Source of the DNA: Paenibacillus sp. | GTDB taxonomy: Bacteria > Bacillota > Bacilli > Paenibacillales > YIM-B00363 | DNA: 64,000 nucleotides | Assembly (NCBI RefSeq): GCF_031177825.1 | Contig: NZ_JAPSKE010000010.1 | Location: 62,001-126,000 of the forward strand | Direction: 5' to 3' | Shown: in pieces, positions 16,662 to 25,278 of the stretch | Layout of the letters: each line of letters starts with the position of its first letter | Position numbering within the stretch: the stretch's first letter is position 1 | Position numbers and translations under genes: made by a program | The notes under the pieces: generated by a model | Databases searched by the model: none | Seen by the model: only the letters and a program-made list of their open reading frames with translations | What the model was told of the DNA's origin: nothing

Positions 16662-18485
16662 TTATACCACCGATACGCTTTTTCTGGAAACGTACTCTGT
16701 CTTGACGAAGCAGGAGTCGCATGTTTTGCCATGCGCCGCGCATAATACCCCTTCCGTCTCCCAGCAGTTTTTATCCGTTCTCCCGTAAGCCGGGCAAGTG
16801 CGGCAGATCGTCTCCGGCACGCAGCACATCTCGCTGCAGGCGCCGAGCGCCTTCTTCGCATCGATCTGACTTCTGCGCTTGTCTTGGTACCAATCGATAA
16901 AGACGTTCACCATATCGGCGTCGAGCTGCTGGCCGCTGGCGGAGCGAAGCGTTTGAAGCGACTGATTGAACGACATCGGATCCCGATAATTACGACCGTT
17001 GATCTTGGCGAGGAACGTCTGAACGACGGCGATGATGCGCGCGCCCGCCGGTATTTCCGCCCCTTTCAGCCCTGCGGGATACCCGTTCCCGTCCATTCGT
17101 TCGTGGTGATGGCGAATATACGAGGCCGCCCGCTCGTTGCCGGTCGCGAACGAGACGATCAAGGCGCTGACCTCGGCATGAAGCTTCATCAGTTCGAACT
17201 CGGCGTCCGTATACTGGCCCTCCTTCTGAAACAGATCGCTGGACAACGCGATCGTCCCGATGTGGGCGAGGTACGCCGCGATCGCCACGTCTCGGATTTC
17301 CCCCGTGGACAGTCCCATCTCCCTTGCGATCACGATGCTGTATCGACTGAGCAGCTCGGAGTATCCGATCGTGTTCGGACTCAGGTCGTCAAGCAAGCGA
17401 GCCAACGCTTGCAGCAGCGGGACGTAAGCGCCCGTGCCGCGAAGATAGGCGCCTTGCTCGGCGGCGAACCTGGAATAATTTTCGACTAAGGTTTCGAAAT
17501 ACAGACTGATCCAACGCTTCTCTTTCTCGGCCTTGTTCCAAAAGACGAAATAATGCGGCCCTGTCGATACGAGCAGCACCTGCTTGATGCCCTCCTCCTG
17601 GAAATATGAAGGTATCGGTTCCCGTACGTAATGCACGGCTTCCTGCTCGGACAAGGCTCTATATGCGAACAAAGTCTCCTCATCCGTCTCCAGCCGATCC
17701 GCTAGCTCCTTGAACGGCCCGGTCTTCCCGATCACCCGATATTCGCCGCCCGCCGCATGCACTAGGCAGCCTCCGGAAAACTTGAGCGTGTTCACGCAAA
17801 ACGGCAAAACGGTTTCGAGGGCGACATCGACTTCCAACGCGATCTTGCTGATATTTACGATCGCGTTCTTCGACGCCATCGCGATGTTCGATTGCTCCTT
17901 CACTTGCTCCGCCTCGATCATCTCTTCCACCATCGGACGGACGAAGTCCATCCACCGCTTCAACCGTCGCTTCTCCCGTCGGGATACGCGATGGATCGGA
18001 CCGATCCGGATCATCCCCTTGCCGCTGATCGGGAGAACGAGCAGCGGCACTTCCCCTTCCTTCACGACCTCGATTTTGCTCGTCAGAAATAAATTCGACG
18101 CCGTCATCGCCGGCTGATACGCATCCGCCGGCGAGGAGATCAACGCGCTTTGCGTCGATGCGCCGGGGCCGCTTCCCGAACGGAACCGCGTCGCCCGCAG
18201 CATAAACTTATCGAACCGCTCGTCGCGGATATAGAACGCATATGTTAATGCGCTGAACTGGCCGCCGAGTTCCTCCAATACGACCGTCATCTTTTGATCG
18301 AAGTTCGGCTGCGACCGTATTTTATCGAGCTGCCTCTGCACGCTAGACAGCTTCCTCAAATCGATGCGAAGTTTCCGGATATACAGCAGCACGAGCGCGC
18401 ACAGCAAGACGATGCCGCCCGCGACCGTAACCGCGTAATCGAACGCGATCTCGAAGGATATCCCTTGGATCGACAAGAGCCTCAT
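16662..18485 (-). CDS. GAF-HD-GYP-like protein with degenerate HD motif and Cys-rich two-CW-like tail (paralogue 1)
   Basis: A 607-residue protein with one N-terminal transmembrane helix (about 16-36), two GAF-like regions (about 65-195 and 200-345), an HD-GYP-like domain (about 365-540) and a Cys-rich tail (550-592). HHHERMDGNGYPAGLKG keeps the GYP signature, but the canonical HDIGK is AHIGT (A407-H408), so two metal ligands are missing. Classic c-di-GMP phosphodiesterase activity is therefore unlikely. The tail has Cys 550, 554, 555, 561, 564, 574, 582, 589 and 592 in a C-x4-C...CPAYG...CW...C...C-x2-CFV pattern like the two-CW domain. It may sense c-di-GMP or redox/metal state for the exopolysaccharide operon. 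Confidence 0.82.
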   Translation of the reverse strand: MRLLSIQGISFEIAFDYAVTVAGGIVLLCALVLLYIRKLRIDLRKLSSVQRQLDKIRSQPNFDQKMTVVLEELGGQFSALTYAFYIRDERFDKFMLRATRFRSGSGPGASTQSALISSPADAYQPAMTASNLFLTSKIEVVKEGEVPLLVLPISGKGMIRIGPIHRVSRREKRRLKRWMDFVRPMVEEMIEAEQVKEQSNIAMASKNAIVNISKIALEVDVALETVLPFCVNTLKFSGGCLVHAAGGEYRVIGKTGPFKELADRLETDEETLFAYRALSEQEAVHYVREPIPSYFQEEGIKQVLLVSTGPHYFVFWNKAEKEKRWISLYFETLVENYSRFAAEQGAYLRGTGAYVPLLQALARLLDDLSPNTIGYSELLSRYSIVIAREMGLSTGEIRDVAIAAYLAHIGTIALSSDLFQKEGQYTDAEFELMKLHAEVSALIVSFATGNERAASYIRHHHERMDGNGYPAGLKGAEIPAGARIIAVVQTFLAKINGRNYRDPMSFNQSLQTLRSASGQQLDADMVNVFIDWYQDKRRSQIDAKKALGACSEMCCVPETICRTCPAYGRTDKNCWETEGVLCAAHGKTCDSCFVKTEYVSRKSVSVV

Positions 18486-18500
18486 GCGCCGCCCCCTCCC

Positions 18501-19295
18501 TTACTCAAGATGAGCCTCTACCCAGATAGAATATTCGTCATGTCTCGATAAATACGTCATGCCCTGGCGTTTTGCCGCCTTCCTGTCGCCCTCAGCTCCC
18601 GGCCGCCCGCTCACGGCGAACAGCTCGAGACCGTTCTCCCGCAACGATTGCAGCATCGCCAACTGGCGTTTGCCCCAAGGATCGGCCGCCCATTCCGCCC
18701 TCCAGTCCTCCCACAGGAAAGCGTCGACGTCCCTTGAAGCGTTGCCGATGAGTTCGAATCCGCGATTTTGCATCGTCCACAAAGCCGGATGCCTGGCGCG
18801 CAACTCGGACAGCCATGCCAAGTACGCATGCATCATCTCGGCCCGATCCACGGGCGACTCTACCCGTTCCTCGATGTCCCCGACGGTGTCCAGGAACGCA
18901 CCGTCCATGCCCTTGGCAACGATTCGTTGTTCGAGTTCGTCGAATAGAACGTTCTGATAATGCTTCTCGCGAATATCCATCAGATACGCATCCCATTGCG
19001 GCAGGTGCAGCTTCTCGCCTGCCGGCCGATAATAGTCCGCGGTCCGCAGCGCGTCCCCGCGCGGGACGTTCCAAGCGGCCCACTCCATGACCGATAGATA
19101 ACCGATCACTTTCGTGCCCGTTCGCTTTAGCCTGTCGACTCGATCCGCGGTCCAATGGAGCGGCTCGACGACGACCAGATCGAAGCGCGATAACGCCTCC
19201 GTCTTTTCGTCGTCCATATGTCCGTAATATATCATGAACTTGCGCTCGTCTTCGGCGGCCTTCCCGCGCCAGCGATCGAACCATCCGGGCGTCAC
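18501..19295 (-). CDS. GH114-like (endo-alpha-1,4-polygalactosaminidase family) TIM-barrel protein
   Basis: A 264-residue protein starting at GTG 19295, overlapping the DUF4956 stop as GTGA. The motifs VIGYLSVMEW, YLMDIREKHYQN, MDGAFLDTVGD and YLSRHDEYSIWVEA match GH114/TM1410-like barrels. In Pel systems the PelA hydrolase domain belongs to this group and cuts partially deacetylated GalNAc polymers. The protein lacks an export signal and a deacetylase domain, unlike PelA of Pseudomonas. Operon context supports a glycan-trimming role. Confidence 0.8.
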   Translation of the reverse strand: MTPGWFDRWRGKAAEDERKFMIYYGHMDDEKTEALSRFDLVVVEPLHWTADRVDRLKRTGTKVIGYLSVMEWAAWNVPRGDALRTADYYRPAGEKLHLPQWDAYLMDIREKHYQNVLFDELEQRIVAKGMDGAFLDTVGDIEERVESPVDRAEMMHAYLAWLSELRARHPALWTMQNRGFELIGNASRDVDAFLWEDWRAEWAADPWGKRQLAMLQSLRENGLELFAVSGRPGAEGDRKAAKRQGMTYLSRHDEYSIWVEAHLE

Positions 19296-19972
19296 GGCGC
19301 GTAATCCCCGTTGTAGCTCACCAAGGATACGTCTTTAATGCCTTCTAACCCCGACAAGTCGTTGACGATCGTCGTCTGGGAGCCCCGGATTTTCACTTCC
19401 GCGACGACCTCGATATGATCCCGGCGAATCGTCTTGGACTTCAATACGTGCTTAATCCCGTCCAGCGTCTTATCGACCGTCTCCGTCGCCTGCTCCGTAT
19501 GATGGATGATGAGCAGGTAGGCGGAATCCTTGAACTTGACCCGCGTCAGCAACAGCACGGTGACGGCCAGCACGGCCGATCCACCGACGCCGACCGCGTA
19601 CACGCCTGCGCCGTTCGCGATCCCCGCGGAGATCGCCCAGAACATAAAGACGATATCCATCGGGTCCTTGATCGCCGTACGGAAGCGCACGATGCTCAAT
19701 GCGCCGACCATGCCCAGCGACAAAATGATGTTCGTACTGATCGTCATGATGATCAAGCTCGTAATCATCGTCATAAGCACTAACGTTACGTTAAAGCTGT
19801 GATGGTAGACGACTCCGCGGAACGACTTCTTGTACACGAAATAAATAAAGATTCCCACGACCAACGACACCGCCAGCCCGATCCCCACGTTCATGAGAGA
19901 CACCGGCGTAAACTGACCCACATTTAAAAACGATTCCTTCACGATATCCTGGAAATTAATCGTATTCGTCAT
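19292..19972 (-). CDS. DUF4956 membrane protein
   Basis: The start is taken at ATG 19972 (MTNTINFQDIVKESF), with AAAGGGCGGGG upstream; an ATG at 19993 is an alternative. The product has about 226 residues, with three to four transmembrane segments between residues 25 and 145 and a soluble alpha/beta C-domain. The signature GALSIVRFRTAIKDP between helices is typical of DUF4956. Members are commonly encoded next to VTC-domain and CotH genes, as here. Biochemical function is unknown; the C-domain could be regulatory. Confidence 0.88.
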   Translation of the reverse strand: MTNTINFQDIVKESFLNVGQFTPVSLMNVGIGLAVSLVVGIFIYFVYKKSFRGVVYHHSFNVTLVLMTMITSLIIMTISTNIILSLGMVGALSIVRFRTAIKDPMDIVFMFWAISAGIANGAGVYAVGVGGSAVLAVTVLLLTRVKFKDSAYLLIIHHTEQATETVDKTLDGIKHVLKSKTIRRDHIEVVAEVKIRGSQTTIVNDLSGLEGIKDVSLVSYNGDYAP

Positions 19973-20018
19973 CGCGCCCCGCCCTTTCCCCATCCCTTAC
20001 CCTTGCGGACTCCGACTT

Positions 20019-20726
20019 CTATCGAAGCGCCGGTTTTACGGCCTCTCTGCACAACACGTATTTGGAAATCGCCGCTCGCTGGTGCGTTCGCAAGCGAAGC
20101 GCCTCCGCAATGTAACCCGGCAGAAAATCGTTATACTTGACTTCCATGATCAGCCGCGGCGAGTGAAGAACCGTCGCCGTCGCCGCCTCCCGCTCGAAGA
20201 TATCGTGCGTATCGACGACGGCCGACAACGATTTATCGAACGTGAGACGAACTTCCCCGGGCTCCGACGTATATGCTTCTCTCGTATAATCCACGATGAT
20301 GTCCGGCTTCAGACGGTGCACCTGCAGCGCCGTATTCCACTGCTGCATCACCGGTTCCTTCCGATTGGCCGTAGCGTCGAATGCTCCCTCCAAGATCGCC
20401 CGGTATTCCGGCAACGACAACGAGGCGGATTCTTTCGATACCAATTCGCCGAATCGGCTTTTCCGCTCCAGCTTAATCACTTTGTCGCTGTGATTATAAA
20501 TGCGGATCCGATATTTCTTCCGCTGTATGACGCCGTAATTTTTCTCGAGCAACGCCGTTTCCTGTTGATCGCTGAAATACAAGCTGCGAATATGATATCC
20601 CTCCGGACTTTGGGCGTTCCGATCCAGCGACATGAACGCCGACAGCCGGTTTCGCAGTGCGTAATACTCGGAGATGTGAATGTAATATTTCAGCTCGTGT
20701 CTCAACTTCTTAAACTCGTGCTGCAC
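20019..20726 (-). CDS. VTC-domain (polyphosphate polymerase-like) protein
   Basis: A 235-residue protein with GTG start 20726 behind GAGGAGG. It shows the tunnel-fold motifs of the VTC/CYTH superfamily: RHELKYYI, YHIRSLYFSD, KYRIRIYN, VIKLERKSR, VRLTFDK and LIMEVKYNDFLP. Alternating Arg/Lys and Glu line the tunnel and bind nucleotide triphosphate and metal in yeast Vtc4. Bacterial versions are single-domain like this one. Whether it makes polyphosphate or another phosphotransfer product is not known; it belongs to the CotH/VTC/DUF4956 triad. Confidence 0.9.
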   Translation of the reverse strand: MQHEFKKLRHELKYYIHISEYYALRNRLSAFMSLDRNAQSPEGYHIRSLYFSDQQETALLEKNYGVIQRKKYRIRIYNHSDKVIKLERKSRFGELVSKESASLSLPEYRAILEGAFDATANRKEPVMQQWNTALQVHRLKPDIIVDYTREAYTSEPGEVRLTFDKSLSAVVDTHDIFEREAATATVLHSPRLIMEVKYNDFLPGYIAEALRLRTHQRAAISKYVLCREAVKPALR

Positions 20727-20741
20727 GCCGAGTCCTCCTCG

Positions 20742-22424
20742 TTATTCGACGGTGAACTCGTTCACGCCGAAGATGTATGCCCCGTCTTCGCCAATTACCG
20801 CGCCGTAGGACACTTGAGTATGGCCCGCGGCGTCCTTCACCGTAACCCGGACGTAATAGGTCCCGGGGGCGGGAGGATCGACCTCGTACGTCGTATCCGA
20901 TAAACCCAGGACGGATACGATCGGATTCGAAAGATGCGGATCCGTCCCGATTTCGAAGTCGTAAGCGATCGCGTCCCCTTGCACGTCGTAGGATGAATCC
21001 CATACGAATCGCAATTTGCCTTCGTTCGCCGAGGGAGTCGCCACGAATACCGGCATCGGCTTCTCGAGCAGCTCGTAAAATTGGTGTTTGTAGAAAGCCG
21101 GCATCCCGGCTACCCTTTCAAACTCCTCGTCGAACTGTCCGATCTCCTTCGGGAACGCCGCCGCGTCCGACCCTTGCGTCACAATCGGTTTTACGGCGTT
21201 ATAATACCCGTTCAAGAGCTCCCGGGTCCGTTCCTCGGTAACGATTCCCCCCAGCGCCTCGATCTTTGACTGTAAGCCTTCCATCAGCTCAGGGGTTTGA
21301 ATGACTCTCTGATGCAGCTTCACGCCCCACCAGTTCGACAACCCCGCCTTCCAAGGATCCATCGGCTGTTTGCTGCCGCCGAACCACTCGAAGTTTCGGA
21401 ACGTCCGATCGTAATCCCATGGGATGAAATACCAGCGCTGCGAGTTCGAAGGACTGTAAATATAATAATTGAAGGTGAACGTATCCAGATTGCCGAACAG
21501 AATGTTTACGGCCATCCAGGTGAAATAATTGTCGCGATCGAAATATTTGTCGAAGACGCGAACGAAATCGGTCGTCGGATCGTTAACCGCATCCAGCATG
21601 GAGATCAGCTTCCGATGATCTTGGCTGCCCTCCACCTCCAACACGGATTCGAACGCGGCCTCGTCGTACGTGGGGTCGGTGACGAGCTTCAGCTGATCCT
21701 CGTACCGGAAGAAGCCGAACCCGACCGCCTTATAGAGTTGCCCGTAAGGGTCAAGTTTTCTTGACGCCAATAACGTCTCGTTCACTTCTTCTACATGCGT
21801 GTATAACCCATAGTCTTCGAAGTCTCCGCCCTGGACTCCGTCGCTTTCATCCTTCACGTGCAGATGCACGAATTGGGTCCTCAAGCTGACCAAATCCGGA
21901 ATCATGGCGAAATAATCGTAGCTGAGCTTATTGCGCACGCGCGTCAAATCGCGGTAATGCTTGTTCAAATTCAACGTGTTTTGCCCTTGCCACAGCTCGG
22001 TATCGTCGTCCAGCCGAATCTTATAAGATTTCTGTACGTCGTTCAGCGCCATGTTGCCGCGCAGCTCAAGCGTGGCGTTCGCCTCGGTCGACGGCTCCGA
22101 AACTTCCTCTTCCGGAGGACCTTCGCTCGTTCCTTCCCGGACGATGACATCGAAGAGCGGATCCTTCGACAAGATATCGGCTCGTCCCATCGCGTTCGTC
22201 TCGTCGAATGTGTAACCGTATCGTTCGCCCTTGCCCTTGTCTTGCGGAAGCACCGTCACGTACAAGTGAACGATCTCGTTCGACAAGGGGTACTCCGACT
22301 CCGGCTGGAGGAGCGGACTCGGCGCATCGTCGTACACCAGCGTAACGGAACAACCGGAAAGCGCGAGAGCGGCCGTCAGGGCGGCGACTCGCAGCCAACC
22401 GTTCGAATGTGTCCGATGATTCAC
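20742..22424 (-). CDS. CotH-kinase-family lipoprotein with C-terminal FN3-like domain
   Basis: The start is GTG 22424, 9 nt after AAGGGGGAG and overlapping the upstream stop as GTGA; the frame is open further upstream but there it overlaps the HD-GYP-like gene. The product has 560 residues. LALSGCSV is a lipobox, so the protein should be anchored outside. A CotH-type kinase domain spans about 90-450, with LNLNKHYRDLTRVRNKLSYD, LYTHVEEVNE, NILFGNLDTFTFNYYIY and FIPWDYDRTF. An FN3-like domain (about 465-555) follows. CotH of Bacillus phosphorylates spore coat proteins; an extracytoplasmic lipoprotein kinase would lack ATP, so the donor is an open question. Confidence 0.9.
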   Translation of the reverse strand: MNHRTHSNGWLRVAALTAALALSGCSVTLVYDDAPSPLLQPESEYPLSNEIVHLYVTVLPQDKGKGERYGYTFDETNAMGRADILSKDPLFDVIVREGTSEGPPEEEVSEPSTEANATLELRGNMALNDVQKSYKIRLDDDTELWQGQNTLNLNKHYRDLTRVRNKLSYDYFAMIPDLVSLRTQFVHLHVKDESDGVQGGDFEDYGLYTHVEEVNETLLASRKLDPYGQLYKAVGFGFFRYEDQLKLVTDPTYDEAAFESVLEVEGSQDHRKLISMLDAVNDPTTDFVRVFDKYFDRDNYFTWMAVNILFGNLDTFTFNYYIYSPSNSQRWYFIPWDYDRTFRNFEWFGGSKQPMDPWKAGLSNWWGVKLHQRVIQTPELMEGLQSKIEALGGIVTEERTRELLNGYYNAVKPIVTQGSDAAAFPKEIGQFDEEFERVAGMPAFYKHQFYELLEKPMPVFVATPSANEGKLRFVWDSSYDVQGDAIAYDFEIGTDPHLSNPIVSVLGLSDTTYEVDPPAPGTYYVRVTVKDAAGHTQVSYGAVIGEDGAYIFGVNEFTVE

Positions 22425-24139
22425 TTCTTCGCACTCCCCCTTGAACGTTCTGCCGCCTCCGTATAGACGAAGCATTGCTTGCAGGACTTTCCATGCGAAG
22501 CGCATGCCTGGTTTTCGTAAGTCCAACACGGCTTCTCCCGTTGTCCGTACACGGGACAAACTTCGCATAAAGACGACGGCGTGCAATGCATCTCCCAGCA
22601 GACGCCGAGCGGCTCCATCGCTTCTCCCGCATCGGCGCGCTTACGCGAGAACCAGTCGACGAAGGCGCCGACGATTTCCGGATCCAGCATCGTGCCCGCC
22701 GCGGCTTCAAGCCTTCCCAGCGCTTCTCCGAAAGCGAGAGGCTCGCGATGCTTCCGGCCATGCACCGCGGCCAAGAACGTCTGGACGACGGCAATGATGC
22801 GAGCGCCGAGCGGGATCGCCGAGCCCTTCAACCCGGACGGATACCCTCGTCCGTCCACGCGTTCGTGGTGATGCCGAATCGCATCCGCGATGCTCCCTTT
22901 TTCGCCCAGCGTCATCTCCGCCATCGCCGCGCCGAGCTCCGCATGGGACTTCATTCGATCGTACTCGTCATCCGTGAACCGCCCATCCTTCGTCATTAAG
23001 CCCGGCTCAAGCGCCCCTTCCCCGATATTGGCGATCCAAGCCGCCGTCGCGATCTCCTGCACCTCTTCGACCGAAAGACCGAGCTCTCGGGCGATGACGG
23101 TCGCGTATCGGCTCATCTGCTCCGCATGCCCCGTCTTCCACGGGCTCATCGCGTCGTATAGCGAAGCGAGCCGCTTTAATAACAGGACGCGCTCCGAGCG
23201 CGTCGCGCGGTTGCCGGCCGCCGCGGCAAGGAACGCTTCCGCCTGCAAGCAAGCCGTTCGTAAGCAATCCGCAATCCGTCGGTCGTCCATGACGCCTCGT
23301 CCGGAGAGCGACCGGAAGATGCGCTCGACCGGCCCCGACGAGGTCCGATACCGGCACGCGAAGACCGCGCGGCCGTCTTCCCGATCCAGCGACACCGTCG
23401 CCTCGCCTTGCAACGCATCGTCCGCCGCGGGAACGAGCTCCCCGCCCGTCAGCTCCATGACATCCATCGCGACGCGGAACGCTTGGTCGACGACGGTTTC
23501 GGGCTCCGCGACGAGCAGGAGCAACCTTCTCCAGGATGCCTCGGATTTGCGAGCCGCCTCCTCGCTGCGCATCGACGCTTCGACTTGCACCAGCCAGGAC
23601 ACGACCGGCGCAAACCAGCCGACCGTCTCCCCAACCGTCGTCTCCGGACGGCCCGAACGCTTCTTTCTCGGCCCGGCGCGCAGGATCCCGCCGCCTTGGA
23701 GCGAGATGTGCAGCAAGGCGGTTCCGTTTTCCTCGATCCATCTTGCGCCTTCGGGCATGCCGGCATCCGCAGGAAGCGACGTCGGAGGCAGATACGGCTG
23801 GGCGGAGTACGGCGCAAGTCCGCTGTATGACGGCGAAGCCTGGCCGATATTCGACTTGCTATGTCTTAACGCCCTCAACGTATATTGCTTCTTCTCCGGT
23901 TGCAGCAGATAGAAAGCGTACATCGACGCTTCTGTCGAATGGGAGAACGCTTCGAGCAGGACATCCAAGTTGTTCTCCACGCCCGCGAGCGGTTGGATTC
24001 GCTCCAAAGCCCGTCTCGCGGAGCTCCACTGCGCTTTCAGCCGCGCTTTCTTCCGCCGCTCAGCGACGTATAGGCCCGCCATCGCGAACATCGCCGCCAG
24101 GAGCATGACGACGATCGACAGCGTCATGGACGGCATCAT
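22421..24139 (-). CDS. GAF-HD-GYP-like protein with degenerate HD motif and two-CW tail (paralogue 2)
   Basis: A 572-residue protein, with MM start at 24139/24136 behind GGGAGGGGGGAGC. The layout equals paralogue 1: an N-terminal helix (5-25), two poorly conserved GAF-like regions, an HD-GYP-like domain (about 315-500) and a Cys-rich tail (514-556). HHHERVDGRGYPSGLKG retains GYP, but HDIGK is ANIGE (A370-N371), a different loss of the same metal pair. The tail has Cys 514, 519, 525, 528, 538, 546, 553 and 556, with CW at 514-515 and again at 538-539, the two-CW arrangement. Its stop overlaps the CotH start. Probably a non-catalytic sensor paired with paralogue 1. Confidence 0.82.
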   Translation of the reverse strand: MMPSMTLSIVVMLLAAMFAMAGLYVAERRKKARLKAQWSSARRALERIQPLAGVENNLDVLLEAFSHSTEASMYAFYLLQPEKKQYTLRALRHSKSNIGQASPSYSGLAPYSAQPYLPPTSLPADAGMPEGARWIEENGTALLHISLQGGGILRAGPRKKRSGRPETTVGETVGWFAPVVSWLVQVEASMRSEEAARKSEASWRRLLLLVAEPETVVDQAFRVAMDVMELTGGELVPAADDALQGEATVSLDREDGRAVFACRYRTSSGPVERIFRSLSGRGVMDDRRIADCLRTACLQAEAFLAAAAGNRATRSERVLLLKRLASLYDAMSPWKTGHAEQMSRYATVIARELGLSVEEVQEIATAAWIANIGEGALEPGLMTKDGRFTDDEYDRMKSHAELGAAMAEMTLGEKGSIADAIRHHHERVDGRGYPSGLKGSAIPLGARIIAVVQTFLAAVHGRKHREPLAFGEALGRLEAAAGTMLDPEIVGAFVDWFSRKRADAGEAMEPLGVCWEMHCTPSSLCEVCPVYGQREKPCWTYENQACASHGKSCKQCFVYTEAAERSRGSAKK

Positions 24140-24170
24140 GCTCCCCCCTCCCTTTTCGCGAAAATCTCCG

Positions 24171-24518
24171 CTAGTCCTCTTCCTTCTTGCCGGCTTGCTC
24201 CGAGATCGAGATATGCTGCGCCAGTTGCTTCAACTTTTCGTTCAAGGCCGAGATTTGGGTTGATTGATGCAGCACCAAGAGCAATAAGATTAGGTTGGAG
24301 AACAAAAACAGCAAGGAGGGCGGATACTGAATGCCGACTCTTGCGGCGACCCAATCCAACCAGCCGGGATTGGCGGAAACGAGCAGGATCGATCCGGCGC
24401 CGAGAAACCAGACGATCGAATTCCGTTCGTTAATTTTCCGTTTCAATAATAGGTTCAACACGATGAAGGTGAAAACAAGCCCAGAGAAAAACACGAACAG
24501 CTTGGCGATTAAGCTCAT
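24171..24518 (-). CDS. DUF2304 membrane protein, partner of the GT2 enzyme
   Basis: A 115-residue protein with three transmembrane helices (about 5-22, 35-52 and 68-85) and a short C-terminal coiled coil; NERNSIVWFLGAGSILLVSA is characteristic of DUF2304. Its ATG overlaps the GT2 stop by 4 nt. DUF2304 proteins are usually encoded beside DPM1-like GT2 enzymes and are thought to tether or activate them at the membrane. Confidence 0.85.
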   Translation of the reverse strand: MSLIAKLFVFFSGLVFTFIVLNLLLKRKINERNSIVWFLGAGSILLVSANPGWLDWVAARVGIQYPPSLLFLFSNLILLLLVLHQSTQISALNEKLKQLAQHISISEQAGKKEED

Positions 24519-25249
24519 ACGGCCCTCCTGCCTCTGGACAACTTATCGTTCAATAAAACGATCAGCACGCTCAGCAATACCTTCAACATGTACATGACTG
24601 GCTTCAGCCCGCTATGCATGCTCACGCCTAACTCCCGGGGGCGCATCCGCACCGGAATCTCCTTAATCTGGAATTGCTGCAGCAGCGTTCGGATCAGAAT
24701 GTCGGCATCGGGAAAATCGGACGGGAATTCCTGCTGCTTGGCATATTGAGAGAAGAGGGCATGAGAGATTCCCTTGAACCCGGAGGTCGGGTCGGATATT
24801 TTCTTCCCGGTCGTCCGGTAAATCAACCCTCGGAAGAACGCGATCGCGATGGTCTTCATCGCGCCCATCTTCATTCCGCTTTCGCGATCCAGAAACCTGG
24901 AGCCGATGACGATATCGGCGTCGTCCCGTCGGACGGCTTCGATCATCCCCGGCACGTCTAAGGCGTCATGCTGCCCGTCCGCGTCGAATTGCAGACAGTA
25001 TGCGTAACCCCGGCGCTGCGCGTACCGGAAACCGGTTTGCAGCGCGGCGCCGTACCCTAAGTTGCACGGATGGGAGAGGACCGTAACCGGGAACGCGGAT
25101 GCGACTTCTTTCGTCCGGTCCGTCGATCCGTCGTTCACGACGAGGATATCGGCGTCCAGCCTCATCGCCAGCAGCTCCTGCAGCACGCCCGCAATATTCA
25201 ATTCCTCGTTGTAAGCAGGGATAAGTATTAAGATCGACTTGGGATTCAC
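24515..25249 (-). CDS. Glycosyltransferase family 2 (polyprenyl-phosphate sugar synthase-like)
   Basis: The GTG at 25249 has a strong TGGAGGAA site and starts directly before ILILIPAYNEELNIAG; an ATG at 25282 (ATGA overlap with the upstream stop) is the alternative but has no good site. The product has about 244 residues. GT-A fold motifs are PAYNEE, VVNDGSTD and LQFDADGQHD (the DxD), followed by VIGSRFLDRESGM and a C-terminal membrane-seeking helix. This resembles DPM1/GtrB enzymes that load a sugar on undecaprenyl phosphate. The membrane protein encoded just upstream could use that lipid-linked sugar. Confidence 0.9.
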   Translation of the reverse strand: MNPKSILILIPAYNEELNIAGVLQELLAMRLDADILVVNDGSTDRTKEVASAFPVTVLSHPCNLGYGAALQTGFRYAQRRGYAYCLQFDADGQHDALDVPGMIEAVRRDDADIVIGSRFLDRESGMKMGAMKTIAIAFFRGLIYRTTGKKISDPTSGFKGISHALFSQYAKQQEFPSDFPDADILIRTLLQQFQIKEIPVRMRPRELGVSMHSGLKPVMYMLKVLLSVLIVLLNDKLSRGRRAV

Positions 25250-25278
25250 GACGCCGATTCCTCCAGGTACGCATGTAC

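Noticed and set aside
22425..22586. Longer CotH product from upstream in-frame codons
   Set aside because: It would overlap the HD-GYP-like gene by more than 160 nt and place the lipobox in mid-protein; the GTGA-coupled GTG at 22424 explains both.
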